Positions 9,018-18,481 of a stretch of 64,000 nucleotides of DNA are shown piece by piece (within the stretch, counting starts at the first letter, position 1; each line of letters begins with the position of its first letter). The notes below the pieces were generated by a model. That model saw nothing but the letters and a program-made list of their open reading frames with translations, was not told the origin of the DNA and did no database searches. Source of the DNA: Paenibacillus pinihumi DSM 23905 = JCM 16419. Its GTDB lineage: Bacteria; Bacillota; Bacilli; Paenibacillales; Paenibacillaceae. Location of the stretch: the NCBI RefSeq assembly GCF_000422505.1, contig NZ_KE383864.1, positions 44,381-108,380 of the forward strand, in the 5' to 3' direction. The position numbers were made by a program, and so were the translations under genes.

Positions 9018-9812
9018 TTACCGGGCTTTCGCCAAGATTTCCTGCCGCATCTCCTCGCGGGCCTCAGCGGTCAGTTTGGGGCAGGAATAGCATTTGACTC
9101 CGTCTTCCTTGCAGTAATACATACAGCAGGAGGAGCGGATCGCGATCTGCTCACCAGGACTGTACGGGCTGTCTATGTATCTGGGCTTATGTACAAACGG
9201 ATGTCTCCTGCGGCCAAATTCATCCGCGGAAATCTGTTCCAAAATCACTGCACAATCCTGCTCAAGCCGGACCAATACTTCTTCCCGGGTTTCATTGGCC
9301 TTGAGATATTTCGTCAAAAATGTATATTGCCCCGCAAACTGGTTCCAGATCATCGCGCTCTTGACCCCGGCACTGGCAGCTACCGCCTCCACACCCGGAT
9401 ATACGGTATCCTGAATCAGCCGGGAAAATTCCTTCGCTACGAATGCTTCACGCCCGGTATCAGGAACGTCCTTCCATTCAAGACGATTGATTTTATAGCC
9501 CAGATGAAAATGATCGTTATGACCCTCTATTTGAAAAGTTAAATTGTCCAGCGTTAAATCGGGAATCCTGTTCTCTTGGGCCATAAATACGATGTATGTA
9601 GCACACAAATAAAAAAAAGTAGAACCAATAAACGATGCCGGCAGCTCCAAACTGGTCGCCTTGACAAGCGCGGCCCCCTTCTCCAGCACCTCCCTGACCT
9701 TGTCCTGATCAAGAAGCAAAGACGCAGGCAGCTCAATCATCGGATTAGCCGCTCCCCGCGGCGAAATATGATAAAAACGCTCAATAATGCCAAAATCCAA
9801 ATCTTCCACCAT
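9018..9812 (-). CDS. FhuF-type siderophore-iron reductase
   Basis: I chose the ATG at 9812 (264 residues), because AGGGGGG lies just before it; a GTG at 9857 is possible. The C-terminus carries the family's 2Fe-2S signature: Cys229-Cys230, then ten residues, Cys241, two residues, Cys244, with an extra Cys234. FhuF-like proteins reduce ferric iron bound to hydroxamate or similar siderophores in the cytoplasm so that the metal is released. The gene stands alone between a Fur-like box and a strong terminator, so it is probably iron-repressed. There is no signal peptide. The natural siderophore cannot be told from the sequence. Confidence 0.8.
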   Translation of the reverse strand: MVEDLDFGIIERFYHISPRGAANPMIELPASLLLDQDKVREVLEKGAALVKATSLELPASFIGSTFFYLCATYIVFMAQENRIPDLTLDNLTFQIEGHNDHFHLGYKINRLEWKDVPDTGREAFVAKEFSRLIQDTVYPGVEAVAASAGVKSAMIWNQFAGQYTFLTKYLKANETREEVLVRLEQDCAVILEQISADEFGRRRHPFVHKPRYIDSPYSPGEQIAIRSSCCMYYCKEDGVKCYSCPKLTAEAREEMRQEILAKAR

Positions 9813-9897
9813 GTGCCCCCCTATAAGCCAACAACAGTAATCTCCCCTGGCTTTCACAACTGGCAGTCTGCTGTGTTCGTTTCATCATTCGCTCACA

Positions 9898-9912
9898 TGA
9901 TAACGATTATTA
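9898..9912. promoter_or_regulatory. Fur-like box upstream of the FhuF-type gene
   Basis: TGATAACGATTATTA matches 13 of 15 positions of the Bacillus 7-1-7 Fur consensus (TGATAATnATTATCA). It lies about 85 bases before the chosen start of the iron-reductase gene, where it could block the promoter when iron is plentiful. Confidence 0.65.
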
Positions 9913-10042
9913 ATTTCGTTGTCAAGTATAACCAACATAACAGCATGACCTGCAGGTTGCTCCCGGCCCCACGTTTCTGATGATCCTCCAAAATGCATCT
10001 GGAACAGTGGGGCATTTTACTCTACGCACCTCTTCCTGCCAC

Positions 10043-10924
10043 TCAAGACTGTTTGAAATACGCCCTCACCCGTTCAATAAATGCCTTGGCCGCCTGGCCG
10101 AGATAACGGTCCGAGCGGTAAATCAGTTCCAGAGTACGGCTGGGCGGGTCATCCTCAATGGTAATCGCATGGAGGGTTGGATCGTCCATTTCCAGAAACA
10201 ACGGATACGGCTGCACAGTTGCACCGATATTTGCTTTGACCAATTTTATAATCGAGGTCGCTGAACTGGTTTCCATAATGGAATCCAGATGAAAGCCATG
10301 CTCGCGAGTGCGCTCCTCTACCAGTTCGCGGCCGAGGAAGCCTTTGGGGAAGATCACCATCGGAATGGCCTTCAGCTCCCGGAGGACTATTGATGTACGT
10401 TCTGCAAGGGCATGTTCCCTGGATACAATGAGCACATATTGTTCCTGGCATAAGGGAATACGAACAAGGCGATCATCAGGCTCACCCTGCAAATTAATGC
10501 CGATGTCCACATCATTGTCGAGCACCTTGTTCAAAATTTCAATTGAAGCGCTCATCTGCAATTTAATGCCCGGATATTCACGGTGAAAATCAATAAGAAG
10601 CTGCGTAAGTCGGTAGTCCAGATCAGAAGGCAGGACACCGACACGGATTGTCCCCCGCTGAATGGCACGCAGCTCTCCAATGGAGTCCTTGGCATTTTGC
10701 AGGTTGCGGGCAATTTGCGAGCTGTATTGCAGCAACAGCGATCCGGCTTCCGTCAGCGCAATTTTTTTGCCGATCCGGTCAAATAAAGGAATATTCAGTT
10801 CATCCTCCAGCGCACGAATCTGTTGACTTAGTGTGGGCTGGGAGATGCCGATTTTTTCGGCAGCCTTTGTAAAATGCATCTCCTCACAAACAGCCATAAA
10901 GTATTGAAGCTGGCGGATCTCCAC
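10043..10924 (-). CDS. LysR-type transcriptional regulator
   Basis: The likely start is the GTG at 10924, seven bases after AGGAGG, giving about 293 residues; an ATG at 10942 overlaps that ribosome site. The N-terminus is a classic winged helix-turn-helix (EIRQLQYFMAVCEE ... ISQPTLSQQIRALE), and the rest is a periplasmic-binding-like effector domain. It is divergent from a CynX-type transporter, the normal arrangement for a LysR activator and its target. The shared intergenic region holds palindromes that could be its sites. The effector is unknown. Confidence 0.88.
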   Translation of the reverse strand: MEIRQLQYFMAVCEEMHFTKAAEKIGISQPTLSQQIRALEDELNIPLFDRIGKKIALTEAGSLLLQYSSQIARNLQNAKDSIGELRAIQRGTIRVGVLPSDLDYRLTQLLIDFHREYPGIKLQMSASIEILNKVLDNDVDIGINLQGEPDDRLVRIPLCQEQYVLIVSREHALAERTSIVLRELKAIPMVIFPKGFLGRELVEERTREHGFHLDSIMETSSATSIIKLVKANIGATVQPYPLFLEMDDPTLHAITIEDDPPSRTLELIYRSDRYLGQAAKAFIERVRAYFKQS

Positions 10925-10940
10925 AGGCTCTCCTCCTATC

Positions 10941-10985
10941 ATTGGTTATACCAATGATAATAATAGTAATTATTATATTGATCAA
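10941..10985. promoter_or_regulatory. LysR operator region between divergent genes
   Basis: A perfect inverted repeat ATTGGT-TAT-ACCAAT (10941-10955) fits the T-N11-A style of LysR boxes. A second palindrome, ATTGATCAAT, lies about 25 bases away in AT-rich DNA. Both are in the 150-base gap between the regulator and the divergent transporter. Confidence 0.5.
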
Positions 10986-11094
10986 TCATTATTCTCGCTA
11001 TACACTTTAGATATTAAATGTACCCGGCCAATGCCGATTCTTTTTGCCGCATGGATCGGGTACACAATATATAGACAGATGGAGATGAGACATC

Positions 11095-12306
11095 ATGCGA
11101 TTCGCTTTCCTGCTTGCTGCACTATTTTTGGCTTCACTGAATTTGCGTCCGGCTATAACATCGGTCTCGCCTCTGCTTGGGACGATACGTGATGCGCTTG
11201 GCATCAGCAACTCGGTTGTCAGCCTGTTAACCTCTTTGCCGGTTCTCTGTATGGGGCTGTTCGCTCCAGCAGCCGTCAAATTAAGCCTCCGCTTTGGCAT
11301 TGAACGGACGATTACCCTATGTTTAGCCCTCATCGGCGTTGCCACTGTCCTCAGATTTTGGGCTGATACCGCCTGGATGATGCTGCTCACTGCATTTTTG
11401 GCCGGTGTCGGAATTGCCATTACCGGACCACTGCTGTCGGGATTTATTAAGAAGCATTTTACTAATCCATCGGCCATTGTCGGCATTTATTCCATGGCGC
11501 TTGTCGTCGGGGCTGCGCTCGGTGCCGGGCTTGCCGTTCCATTGCAAAATTCATTTGGCACATGGCAAGCCTCCGTGTCCTTCTGGGGCATACTTGCTGT
11601 CATTGCCCTGATCTTCTGGTTGAGACTTACACGTCAGGATTCCCCGGCTATGAAAGCTGCTGCTATATCCGCAGCTGCGGCTCCTGTCGCAGGGAAAGCC
11701 GCATCAGGTTCGCGCCTGCCGCTAAGAAACCGCAGAGCGTGGCTGCTTACCAGCTTCTTCGGGGCGATGGCACTGATCTTTTACTCGCTGACAGCCTGGA
11801 TTGCCCCAATCGTGCAGGAGATGGGCTATGACAAGCAAACCGCAGGCACCATTCTGACCTTGTTCACGCTGATCCAAATTCCGGTGAGCTTCTTCATTCC
11901 GATTCTTGTCAGCCGCTTCCAGCACCGAATGCTGTGGCTGGTCGGATGCGCTGCCCTGGAGCTGATCGGCCTAATTATGCTGCAAACATCCGTAACGCCT
12001 TGGCTGACATGTATTGTGCTGGGGATCGGCGCCGGCGGCCTGTTCCCGATGGCACTTATGCTTCCAATTGATGAGACGTCCAATGCAGCTGATGCAAGCT
12101 CGCTGTCCGCGATGAACCAGTCCGGGGGCTACATCATTGGTGCCCTTGGCCCGTTCTTCGTTGGGATCGTGCACGATTCCGCCGGCAATTTCCACTCCGC
12201 TATTTTCGGCTTAATGGTAGTTGTAGTGGTTATGATCATCATCCAACTGAGAATTGGCAATAAAAAGGCTGGACATACCAGACTCGTTACCGCCTCGCAA
12301 AAATAA
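11095..12306 (+). CDS. MFS transporter of the CynX/NimT type
   Basis: The product is a 403-residue integral membrane protein with about 12 hydrophobic segments. Its N-terminus (SLNLRPAITSVSPLL) is characteristic of the CynX/NimT/YycB branch of the major facilitator superfamily. Members of this branch are linked to cyanate or 2-nitroimidazole handling, but most have no known substrate. A hydrophilic central loop (about residues 183-205) separates the two six-helix halves. GGAG lies before the ATG. It is divergent from, and probably controlled by, the LysR regulator at 10043-10924. Confidence 0.85.
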   Translation: MRFAFLLAALFLASLNLRPAITSVSPLLGTIRDALGISNSVVSLLTSLPVLCMGLFAPAAVKLSLRFGIERTITLCLALIGVATVLRFWADTAWMMLLTAFLAGVGIAITGPLLSGFIKKHFTNPSAIVGIYSMALVVGAALGAGLAVPLQNSFGTWQASVSFWGILAVIALIFWLRLTRQDSPAMKAAAISAAAAPVAGKAASGSRLPLRNRRAWLLTSFFGAMALIFYSLTAWIAPIVQEMGYDKQTAGTILTLFTLIQIPVSFFIPILVSRFQHRMLWLVGCAALELIGLIMLQTSVTPWLTCIVLGIGAGGLFPMALMLPIDETSNAADASSLSAMNQSGGYIIGALGPFFVGIVHDSAGNFHSAIFGLMVVVVVMIIIQLRIGNKKAGHTRLVTASQK

Positions 12307-12347
12307 AGAGTAACGAAACGCTCAAAAGCAACAACAATCTTATCGAG

Positions 12348-12413
12348 AGCCGCAGCCGCGGCGGATGAAGCCGTTTCTCTTCGGGCTTTACCCGTTAGCA
12401 GCAGCGGCTTTTT
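12348..12413 (+). terminator. possible terminator after the CynX-type transporter
   Basis: AGCCGCAGC can pair with GCAGCGGCT, with one mismatch and a large internal loop that itself can fold, followed by five T residues. It lies 40 bases after the transporter stop. The rest of the gap up to about 12700 holds nothing I can assign. Confidence 0.4.
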
Positions 12414-12704
12414 ATCGTCTGACCGCCCTTCATTGTTTTTCATCCCCATCGAGAGAAAAGAGTAATCACCTCTTACCTCCTGCCTAGCTGCCTGTGGAAT
12501 AAAAAAAGGCCTTTCGTGAAAACTTAACAAGACTGAGCATTTTCTTTAAAAGTTCACGAGATTGCGATCTAATGCAAGCCCGCCAGCGAGCAGACCGCAT
12601 GTAATCGCTTTAACGGCTTAATTAAGCATCTTTTGTCTCCTTTTCGATTCCGTTTGTTCCTTTACAGTGAGAGTGTCAAGGCGTATCATTCTTTCGTATA
12701 TCAC

Positions 12705-12866
12705 ATTTACGCTGAGTCCTGTCATTTACAGGAACGGGGGAACCGAACAAGCAGCTATCTCGGCCATGTATTACAGAACAGCTGCTTATGGGGTGAATCG
12801 CCAGGGTTAACTGGTGTAGGGCATTCTTTCGGGCCCGAATCCGTCAGCTAACTCCGTAAGCGTTAC
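12705..12866 (+). promoter_or_regulatory. c-di-AMP riboswitch (ydaO/yuaA type)
   Basis: The leader of the KimA gene carries the conserved blocks of the ydaO motif in order: TCCTGTCATTTACAGGAACG, GGGGGAACC, GGGGTGAATC, CCCGAATCCGTCAGCTAAC and CCGTAAGCG. The last block ends about 20 bases before the coding region's ribosome site. In Bacillus this riboswitch turns off potassium-uptake genes when c-di-AMP, and hence potassium, is high. An alternative terminator or anti-terminator helix was not resolved by eye. Confidence 0.93.
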
Positions 12867-12887
12867 GAAAGAGAGGACTAAAAGGCT

Positions 12888-14708
12888 ATGGTTAGCCAAA
12901 TCAAACGATTATTTATTGGACGCCCCATGAAAAGCAGTGCACTTGAGGGAGAGAAACTCAGCAAGCTCAAAGCGCTTGCAGTATTATCCTCTGATGCGCT
13001 GTCCTCTGTCGCCTATGGCACGGAGCAGATTCTGCTTGTACTGATGACAATCGGTATTGCCGCCATCTGGTATTCCATTCCGATTTCATTTGCCGTGCTT
13101 GGCTTGCTGCTCATTCTAATCCTTTCCTATCGTCAGACGATTGCCGCCTATCCGGCAGGCGGCGGCGCCTATGTTGTCGCGAAGGATAACTTGGGTACAG
13201 CAACCGGACTGCTTGCAGGCGGTTCCCTGCTGGTCGATTATATTCTCACAGTAGCGGTCAGTTCATCAGCCGGAACGGATGCGATTGTATCCGCCTTCCC
13301 TTCTCTGCATGATGACCGGGTGTGGATTGCCTTGATCATGATTGGTTTCCTTACACTGTTGAACTTGCGTGGTGTAACCGAGTCAGCTTCTGTGCTTGCC
13401 GTACCGGTATATTTATTCGTCGTGATCATCTTTATTATGATTGGAGCGGGAGCCTACCGGTATTTGACCGGTCAGATGGTTAGTCCTGTCGCGCCCGGTG
13501 CGCATGAGGCTCTGTCCGGCATTAGCCTGTTCCTGCTATTGAAGGCTTTCAGCTCCGGCTGCTCCGCGCTGACCGGCGTTGAAGCTGTTTCAAACGCAGT
13601 GCCGCACTTCCGCGAGCCCGCTTCCCGCAATGCGGTTGCTACACTGGTCATGATGGGATTGCTGCTTGGCGCTATGTTTCTCGGCATTTCGCTGCTCGCT
13701 TACGGATATGGCATTGTGCCTGCGGAGAAATCCACGGTTATTTCCCAAATCGCGGAATCGGTCTTCGGGCGCGGTGTGTTTTACTATATCATTCAGGGCA
13801 GCACAGCGCTGATTTTGTTCCTGGCAGCCAACACAGCCTACTCTGCTTTCCCGCTGCTCGCCTTCATGCTTGCCAAAGACAAGTTCATGCCGCGGGCGTT
13901 CATGGCGCGCGGAGACCGGCTCGGCTTTTCCAATGGCATTCTGTTCCTGGGCGTATTGTCGGCAGCGCTGATTATCTCGTTTGGCGGAAACACAGTGAGT
14001 CTAATTCCGCTCTATGCTGTGGGCGTGTTCATTCCGTTCACACTGTCCCAGCTCGGAATGATGATCCGCTGGATCAGATTGAAGCCGAAAGGCTGGCTGC
14101 CAAAACTGATTATGAATACGGTCGGAATGCTGACGACCCTATTGATTACAATGATCTTTATTATCACCAAATTTTCACAGGTGTGGATTGTGTTTATATT
14201 CTTGCCCCTCGTCATCTGGATTTTCTATCGCATTAACCGTCACTACTGCAATATTGCTGATGAATTGCGCATTCAGCTGGATATCGACAAGCCGGTTACT
14301 TCCCGGGGCACAATCATTGTTCCAGTAGCAGGCGTAACGCGTGTCGTTATGAATTCGATCAGCTATGCGCGCTCGCTGACAGATCAGGTAGTGGCCGTTT
14401 ATGTCGGCTTTAATGATGAGGATATCGAATGCATGGAACGAAAGTGGGCGGAGTGGGATCCCGGCGTCCGGCTCATCGTGCTGCGTTCCAGCTATCGCAG
14501 TGTTATCCGGCCGCTGCTGAAATTTATCGACACCGTCGAGTGGAAAACCGGCAATAGCGGGCAGGTCACGGTGCTCATCCCGCAGTTCATTACCCGGAGC
14601 TGGTGGCATAATCTGCTGCATAACCAGACCAGCCTGCTGCTGCGGGCACGCCTGTTCCATCAGAAGGATGTCGTCGTGGCCACGGTACCTTTTCACTTAA
14701 AAAAATAA
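12888..14708 (+). CDS. kimA: KimA-type high-affinity potassium importer
   Basis: The 606-residue product is almost the same length as Bacillus subtilis KimA (formerly YdaO). It opens with the family's LKALAVLSSDALSSVAYGTEQ and YPAGGGAYVVAKDNLG segments. About 12 membrane helices (residues 30-455) form an APC-superfamily fold, followed by a cytoplasmic C-terminal domain of about 150 residues related to the universal stress fold. KimA brings in K+ with protons and is inhibited by c-di-AMP. The c-di-AMP riboswitch directly upstream makes the assignment firm. A bidirectional terminator follows. Confidence 0.93.
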   Translation: MVSQIKRLFIGRPMKSSALEGEKLSKLKALAVLSSDALSSVAYGTEQILLVLMTIGIAAIWYSIPISFAVLGLLLILILSYRQTIAAYPAGGGAYVVAKDNLGTATGLLAGGSLLVDYILTVAVSSSAGTDAIVSAFPSLHDDRVWIALIMIGFLTLLNLRGVTESASVLAVPVYLFVVIIFIMIGAGAYRYLTGQMVSPVAPGAHEALSGISLFLLLKAFSSGCSALTGVEAVSNAVPHFREPASRNAVATLVMMGLLLGAMFLGISLLAYGYGIVPAEKSTVISQIAESVFGRGVFYYIIQGSTALILFLAANTAYSAFPLLAFMLAKDKFMPRAFMARGDRLGFSNGILFLGVLSAALIISFGGNTVSLIPLYAVGVFIPFTLSQLGMMIRWIRLKPKGWLPKLIMNTVGMLTTLLITMIFIITKFSQVWIVFIFLPLVIWIFYRINRHYCNIADELRIQLDIDKPVTSRGTIIVPVAGVTRVVMNSISYARSLTDQVVAVYVGFNDEDIECMERKWAEWDPGVRLIVLRSSYRSVIRPLLKFIDTVEWKTGNSGQVTVLIPQFITRSWWHNLLHNQTSLLLRARLFHQKDVVVATVPFHLKK

Positions 14709-14750
14709 AGATGTTCACCATCCAGCTGGAAAGGCTAGAATCTGAAAAGC

Positions 14751-14865
14751 AAAAAAGACCCCGCCGTCCGCTGATGGCATTCCGGCAGACTTGAGATCAC
14801 AATAGCAAAACATTGTGTCCTTTAGTCTGTCTGGATCGCCAGCGTATATGGCCGGGGTCTTTTTC
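14751..14865. terminator. bidirectional terminator between kimA and the GH4 gene
   Basis: AAAAAGACCCCG at one end pairs with CGGGGTCTTTTT at the other, with a loop of about 85 bases that can fold further. Both strands end in T-runs, which suits the convergent genes on either side. Confidence 0.75.
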
Positions 14866-14877
14866 TAATAAGCTGTA

Positions 14878-16176
14878 TTATGCAAACTTCGGCAGCCAGT
14901 CTCCATGTGCTTCAATCAGATCATCACACATGGACACGATATCATCCAGGGACAACTCTGCAGACGTATGAGGATCCAGCATGGCTGCATGATAGATATG
15001 CTCCTTCTTGCGGGTGATGGCAGCTTCAATCGTAAGCAGTTGGGTGTTGATATTCGTCCGGTTGAGCGCTGCACATTGAGGCGGCAGATCGCCGATATAA
15101 GTCGGGTTGACGCCTGAACTGTCCACCAGACACGGCACCTCGACGCAAGCTTCTTTTGGCAGGTTCGTGATCAGTCCGTTATTCATGACATTGCCGCCGA
15201 TTTTGAACGGCTGATTCGTCTCCATTGCCTCAAAGATAAAGGAAGCATATTCCTCCGAGCGGGTGTGCTCCAGATCCTGGCTGTTCATCAATTGCTCACG
15301 CATGCCTTCCCAGCCCTTGATTTGCTCGACACAGCGGCGTGGATACTCATCCAGCGGAATGTTGAAGCGTTCGATCAGTTCCGGATAGCTGCGCTTGATG
15401 AAATATGGATGATACTCGGCATTATGCTCCGATGATTCGGTAATGTAGTAGCCGAACTTCAGCATCATTTCCAGGCGCACCATATCGTGATGCTTCTCCT
15501 TCTGCTTTTCGACCGCTCTGCGCTTGATTTCCGGATACAGATCCTTGCCATCCTTCGTCACTTCCAGCAGCCAGGCCATATGGTTAATTCCGGCAATCTT
15601 TGCTTGGATGCCTTCATTCTCCATCCCCAGCACATCAAACAGTCCGGATACACAGCCCTGAACGCTGTGGCACAGGCCGACGGTGCGTACACCGCCATAC
15701 GTGTTCATGACATTGGTCAGTACCGCCATCGGATTTGTATAGTTGAAGAACCAGGCATCCGGGCACACCTCGCGCACATCGGCTGCGAAATCAAGCATCA
15801 CCGGGATGGTACGCAGATTGCGGAAAATACCGCCGATGCCTACAGTATCGGCAATTGTCTGGCGCAAACCGTATTTCTTCGGAATCTCAAAGTCTGTGAT
15901 TGTACATGGATCATAGCCGCCCACCTGAATGGCGTTGACGACATATTTGGCTCCGCGCAGCGCTTCCTTCCGGTCGGAATACGTCTTAATGACACAGGTG
16001 CTGCCCATTGTTTTTTTCAGGTTGTTCAGAATTTGCTCGGAATCCTTCAGACGCTGCATGTCGATATCAAACAGTGCCAGCTCGAAGCCTTGCAGGGACG
16101 GTGTCATCATGCAATCGCCCAGTACATTTTTTGCAAAGATGGTGCTGCCTGCACCCAGAAACGTAATTTTGGACAT
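14878..16176 (-). CDS. melA: GH4 family alpha-galactosidase (MelA-like)
   Basis: Starting from the ATG at 16176, which follows AGGAGG, the protein has 432 residues, the length of Bacillus MelA. GH4 enzymes bind NAD+ and Mn2+ and cleave glycosides by a redox mechanism. The N-terminal Rossmann motif (KITFLGAGSTIFAKN), the metal-binding Asn-Pro loop (FNYTNPMAVLT) and the GLCHS motif with Cys and His are all visible. It is divergent from an AraC-type regulator that probably activates it when the sugar is present. No sugar transporter is next to it. Alpha-glucosidase or alpha-glucuronidase activity within GH4 cannot be excluded. Confidence 0.85.
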   Translation of the reverse strand: MSKITFLGAGSTIFAKNVLGDCMMTPSLQGFELALFDIDMQRLKDSEQILNNLKKTMGSTCVIKTYSDRKEALRGAKYVVNAIQVGGYDPCTITDFEIPKKYGLRQTIADTVGIGGIFRNLRTIPVMLDFAADVREVCPDAWFFNYTNPMAVLTNVMNTYGGVRTVGLCHSVQGCVSGLFDVLGMENEGIQAKIAGINHMAWLLEVTKDGKDLYPEIKRRAVEKQKEKHHDMVRLEMMLKFGYYITESSEHNAEYHPYFIKRSYPELIERFNIPLDEYPRRCVEQIKGWEGMREQLMNSQDLEHTRSEEYASFIFEAMETNQPFKIGGNVMNNGLITNLPKEACVEVPCLVDSSGVNPTYIGDLPPQCAALNRTNINTQLLTIEAAITRKKEHIYHAAMLDPHTSAELSLDDIVSMCDDLIEAHGDWLPKFA

Positions 16177-16388
16177 GTGTTGTTCCTCCTGTAAATGCCG
16201 CTTAAATGCTGCATGTGTAATGGCTTTCAATGTCTTTATTATAGGGGAAGGCTTCACAAAGAAATATGGAAGGAACGAAGATAAATATGGACGTTTGTAG
16301 TCTGATTCATGACGTCTGTCAGGCGGGCATGGTATGATAATCTAAAATAAAAAGAAGCTGATGCGAACCGGTTAAGGAGTGAGAACAG

Positions 16389-17252
16389 ATGACGGATCAT
16401 AAGTGGCATCATGTGAGATTAAATTCCTCCCTGCGCAAATCCGGCCTTTCCGTTCTCTTCTGCGGGGAGGCCCAGCCTGAGGGCAATCACCGGATTGGCC
16501 CTACAGTTCATGAATATGTGCTGATTCATACGGTTATCGCGGGCAAGGGCTGGTTCGAGTCCGACGGGAAGCGTTACAATTGCAGCGCAGGCGATACCTT
16601 CTTCATTCTGCCGGGTAAGCTGGTCAGCTACGAGGCCGACCCGATGTTTCCCTGGCAATACGCTTGGGCAGCCTTTACCCCTTATCATCACGTTGCCCTG
16701 ATGGCGGATATCGGAATTCGCCCGGACAGCTGCGTCATTCATGCCGAGCCGGATGAGCAAATAATGGCTGAATACCGGTATATGCAGGACGCCCTGAACG
16801 ATACAACTTATCCGCAGCTGGCCGATCTGAAAGCATCCGGGCATTTGCAGTTGCTGCTGTACCAGCTTGCGTTGGCCAATAAGGCACAGCTCGCTCCGGC
16901 AGCGGTTATGGAATCGGAAATGCAGCGCCAGATATCCCGCACAGTAAGCTGGCTGAACCTGCAATATGCCCAGCCGCTGTCGATTGACCATATCGCCAAA
17001 TCACTCGGTTACCACCGGACGTATCTGTCCAAGATGTTCCGGGCAGCTACCGGACTATCCCCCATGCAGTATCTGTTGCGGATTCGTATGGAGCGGGCTG
17101 CCCAGCTGTTGAAGGAAGGCCAGCTTTCCATCAAGCAGATCGCCTCCTCGGTCGGATACAACGATGCATTGTATTTTTCCAAGCAATTCCGCAAATGGAG
17201 CGGGCTAACACCTTCCGCTTACAGCAAGCAGGATGCATCGTCCATGTCTTAA
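16389..17252 (+). CDS. AraC family regulator with cupin sensor domain
   Basis: The product has 287 residues. Residues 25-150 form a cupin-like sugar-binding domain (with HEYVLIHTVIAGKGWFESDG and FFILPGKLVSYEAD), and residues 185-283 carry the two helix-turn-helix motifs of AraC proteins (IAKSLGYHRTYLSKMFRAAT; IKQIASSVGYNDALYFSKQF). AGGAG lies before the ATG. It is divergent from the GH4 galactosidase, so it is most likely the raffinose/melibiose-type activator of that gene. Confidence 0.88.
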   Translation: MTDHKWHHVRLNSSLRKSGLSVLFCGEAQPEGNHRIGPTVHEYVLIHTVIAGKGWFESDGKRYNCSAGDTFFILPGKLVSYEADPMFPWQYAWAAFTPYHHVALMADIGIRPDSCVIHAEPDEQIMAEYRYMQDALNDTTYPQLADLKASGHLQLLLYQLALANKAQLAPAAVMESEMQRQISRTVSWLNLQYAQPLSIDHIAKSLGYHRTYLSKMFRAATGLSPMQYLLRIRMERAAQLLKEGQLSIKQIASSVGYNDALYFSKQFRKWSGLTPSAYSKQDASSMS

Positions 17253-17326
17253 GCACTTCTCCCGCGACAAATGTTAAGAATTTTCCCCAGAAATATTATG
17301 TCTTTCAATATGGCCCGCCAACGACA

Positions 17327-17350
17327 AGCAGGCCCCTGTCGGGGCCTGCT
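17327..17350. other. perfect GC-rich hairpin between convergent genes
   Basis: AGCAGGCCCC-TGTC-GGGGCCTGCT is a perfect ten-base-pair stem with a four-base loop. It lies between the ends of the AraC gene and the anti-sigma gene. It lacks a T-run on either strand, so it is a weak intrinsic terminator at best, though it may protect transcript ends. Confidence 0.5.
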
Positions 17351-17413
17351 GTGAAAATGCCGGATAGTTGCGAATATGCTGTCCATATACGGCAGCTGGC
17401 CTGTCTGCCATTG

Positions 17414-18481
17414 TCAATGCCAATTCCATACCTCCACAGCACCGAGCTTGAACTCATGCAACAGCTCTTCCTCCTGAAGCTTCTCCAGCTCACGAATCGG
17501 GCCCGTCACAACAGCTCCATATACATAGATGCCATTTCTTTTCAAATAATCAAGGCGCAGTTCATCCGTTTCAGATCCGTTGTAGCTTCCTTCTGACAGC
17601 AGCCACTCCATATCCTCCAGCAATCCCTGCTTGGCCTCCTCTATATTGCCAGCGCCAAGTCCGGTAGACCAGCCGCTTAATGAATGATTCTCATTAAATA
17701 GAACTCTCGGCTGAAGCGTCAGATGCTGAACCTGAATTAAGTTGCCTGACGAAGAGGAAAAATTCGGCTTGAACTCTCTGATCTCCCCGGCATATACCGG
17801 CATACTTAGCAGAGTAAGATCGTATTTGTCCAGCATAGTCATTAGCTCTTCCGGCTGCATTCCCCTCATAAGCGAAAAGCCCATCTCCGCTACAAATCCA
17901 TCCCCGATGTGTGCGATTTGATTCCACGTATCGGCTGAGTCTGTTCTGTTCATCTCTGAGTCCGGCCCCCCTTTCAGAAGCCCGCCGGGAACAGCGTAGG
18001 AGAACGACGGGCTTCCCTGCCAATATTTAGATTCCACATCTGTTCTGTATGTATAAGGCCCAAAAATATGTTTTTTTCCGGTCAGTTCCCCTTCTTTAAT
18101 ATCCCACTGCCCAACCTTCCGGTATAGATTCAGCTTCATGTTTTGGGTCAACAGGCCATTTACCTCAACATTGGGAGCGCTGCGAATGCGCAGTCCTTGC
18201 TCATGGGTATTCGCCATCGTTATCAAATAGCGGGCAAATTTATAATTATAATCAGATTTCACAAATACAATATTGACTGCCGCCATATACAGCAGATAAA
18301 AAAACAGAACCATTACCCCGGTCGCTATTACGCTCCGCGCTACTCTGAATCTGGTTGCCCAGATCATTCGCCTGATCCGCTTTTCATTCAGTTGCAGATG
18401 AATGTGCTGCTCCCCTTCCCAGCTCTTTAATTGAAGCGGAACCTCCCGCCGTGTACCGGCTGATTTCTGCTGTTCATCCAT
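17414..18481 (-). CDS. membrane anti-sigma factor
   Basis: The 355-residue protein has a short cytoplasmic N-terminus, a single transmembrane segment at about residues 50-72 and a large extracellular domain. This matches the Sigma_reg_N/Sigma_reg_C family of anti-sigma factors (YhdL-like). The gene start overlaps the end of the ECF sigma gene by eight bases, which ensures matched synthesis. The protein should hold the sigma factor at the membrane until an envelope signal is sensed. Confidence 0.82.
   Translation of the reverse strand: MDEQQKSAGTRREVPLQLKSWEGEQHIHLQLNEKRIRRMIWATRFRVARSVIATGVMVLFFYLLYMAAVNIVFVKSDYNYKFARYLITMANTHEQGLRIRSAPNVEVNGLLTQNMKLNLYRKVGQWDIKEGELTGKKHIFGPYTYRTDVESKYWQGSPSFSYAVPGGLLKGGPDSEMNRTDSADTWNQIAHIGDGFVAEMGFSLMRGMQPEELMTMLDKYDLTLLSMPVYAGEIREFKPNFSSSSGNLIQVQHLTLQPRVLFNENHSLSGWSTGLGAGNIEEAKQGLLEDMEWLLSEGSYNGSETDELRLDYLKRNGIYVYGAVVTGPIRELEKLQEEELLHEFKLGAVEVWNWH

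Noticed and set aside
12129-12530. 133-codon minus-strand frame over the end of the CynX-type gene
   Set aside because: It is mostly antisense to the transporter's last helices, and the remainder covers a terminator-like hairpin. No domain.
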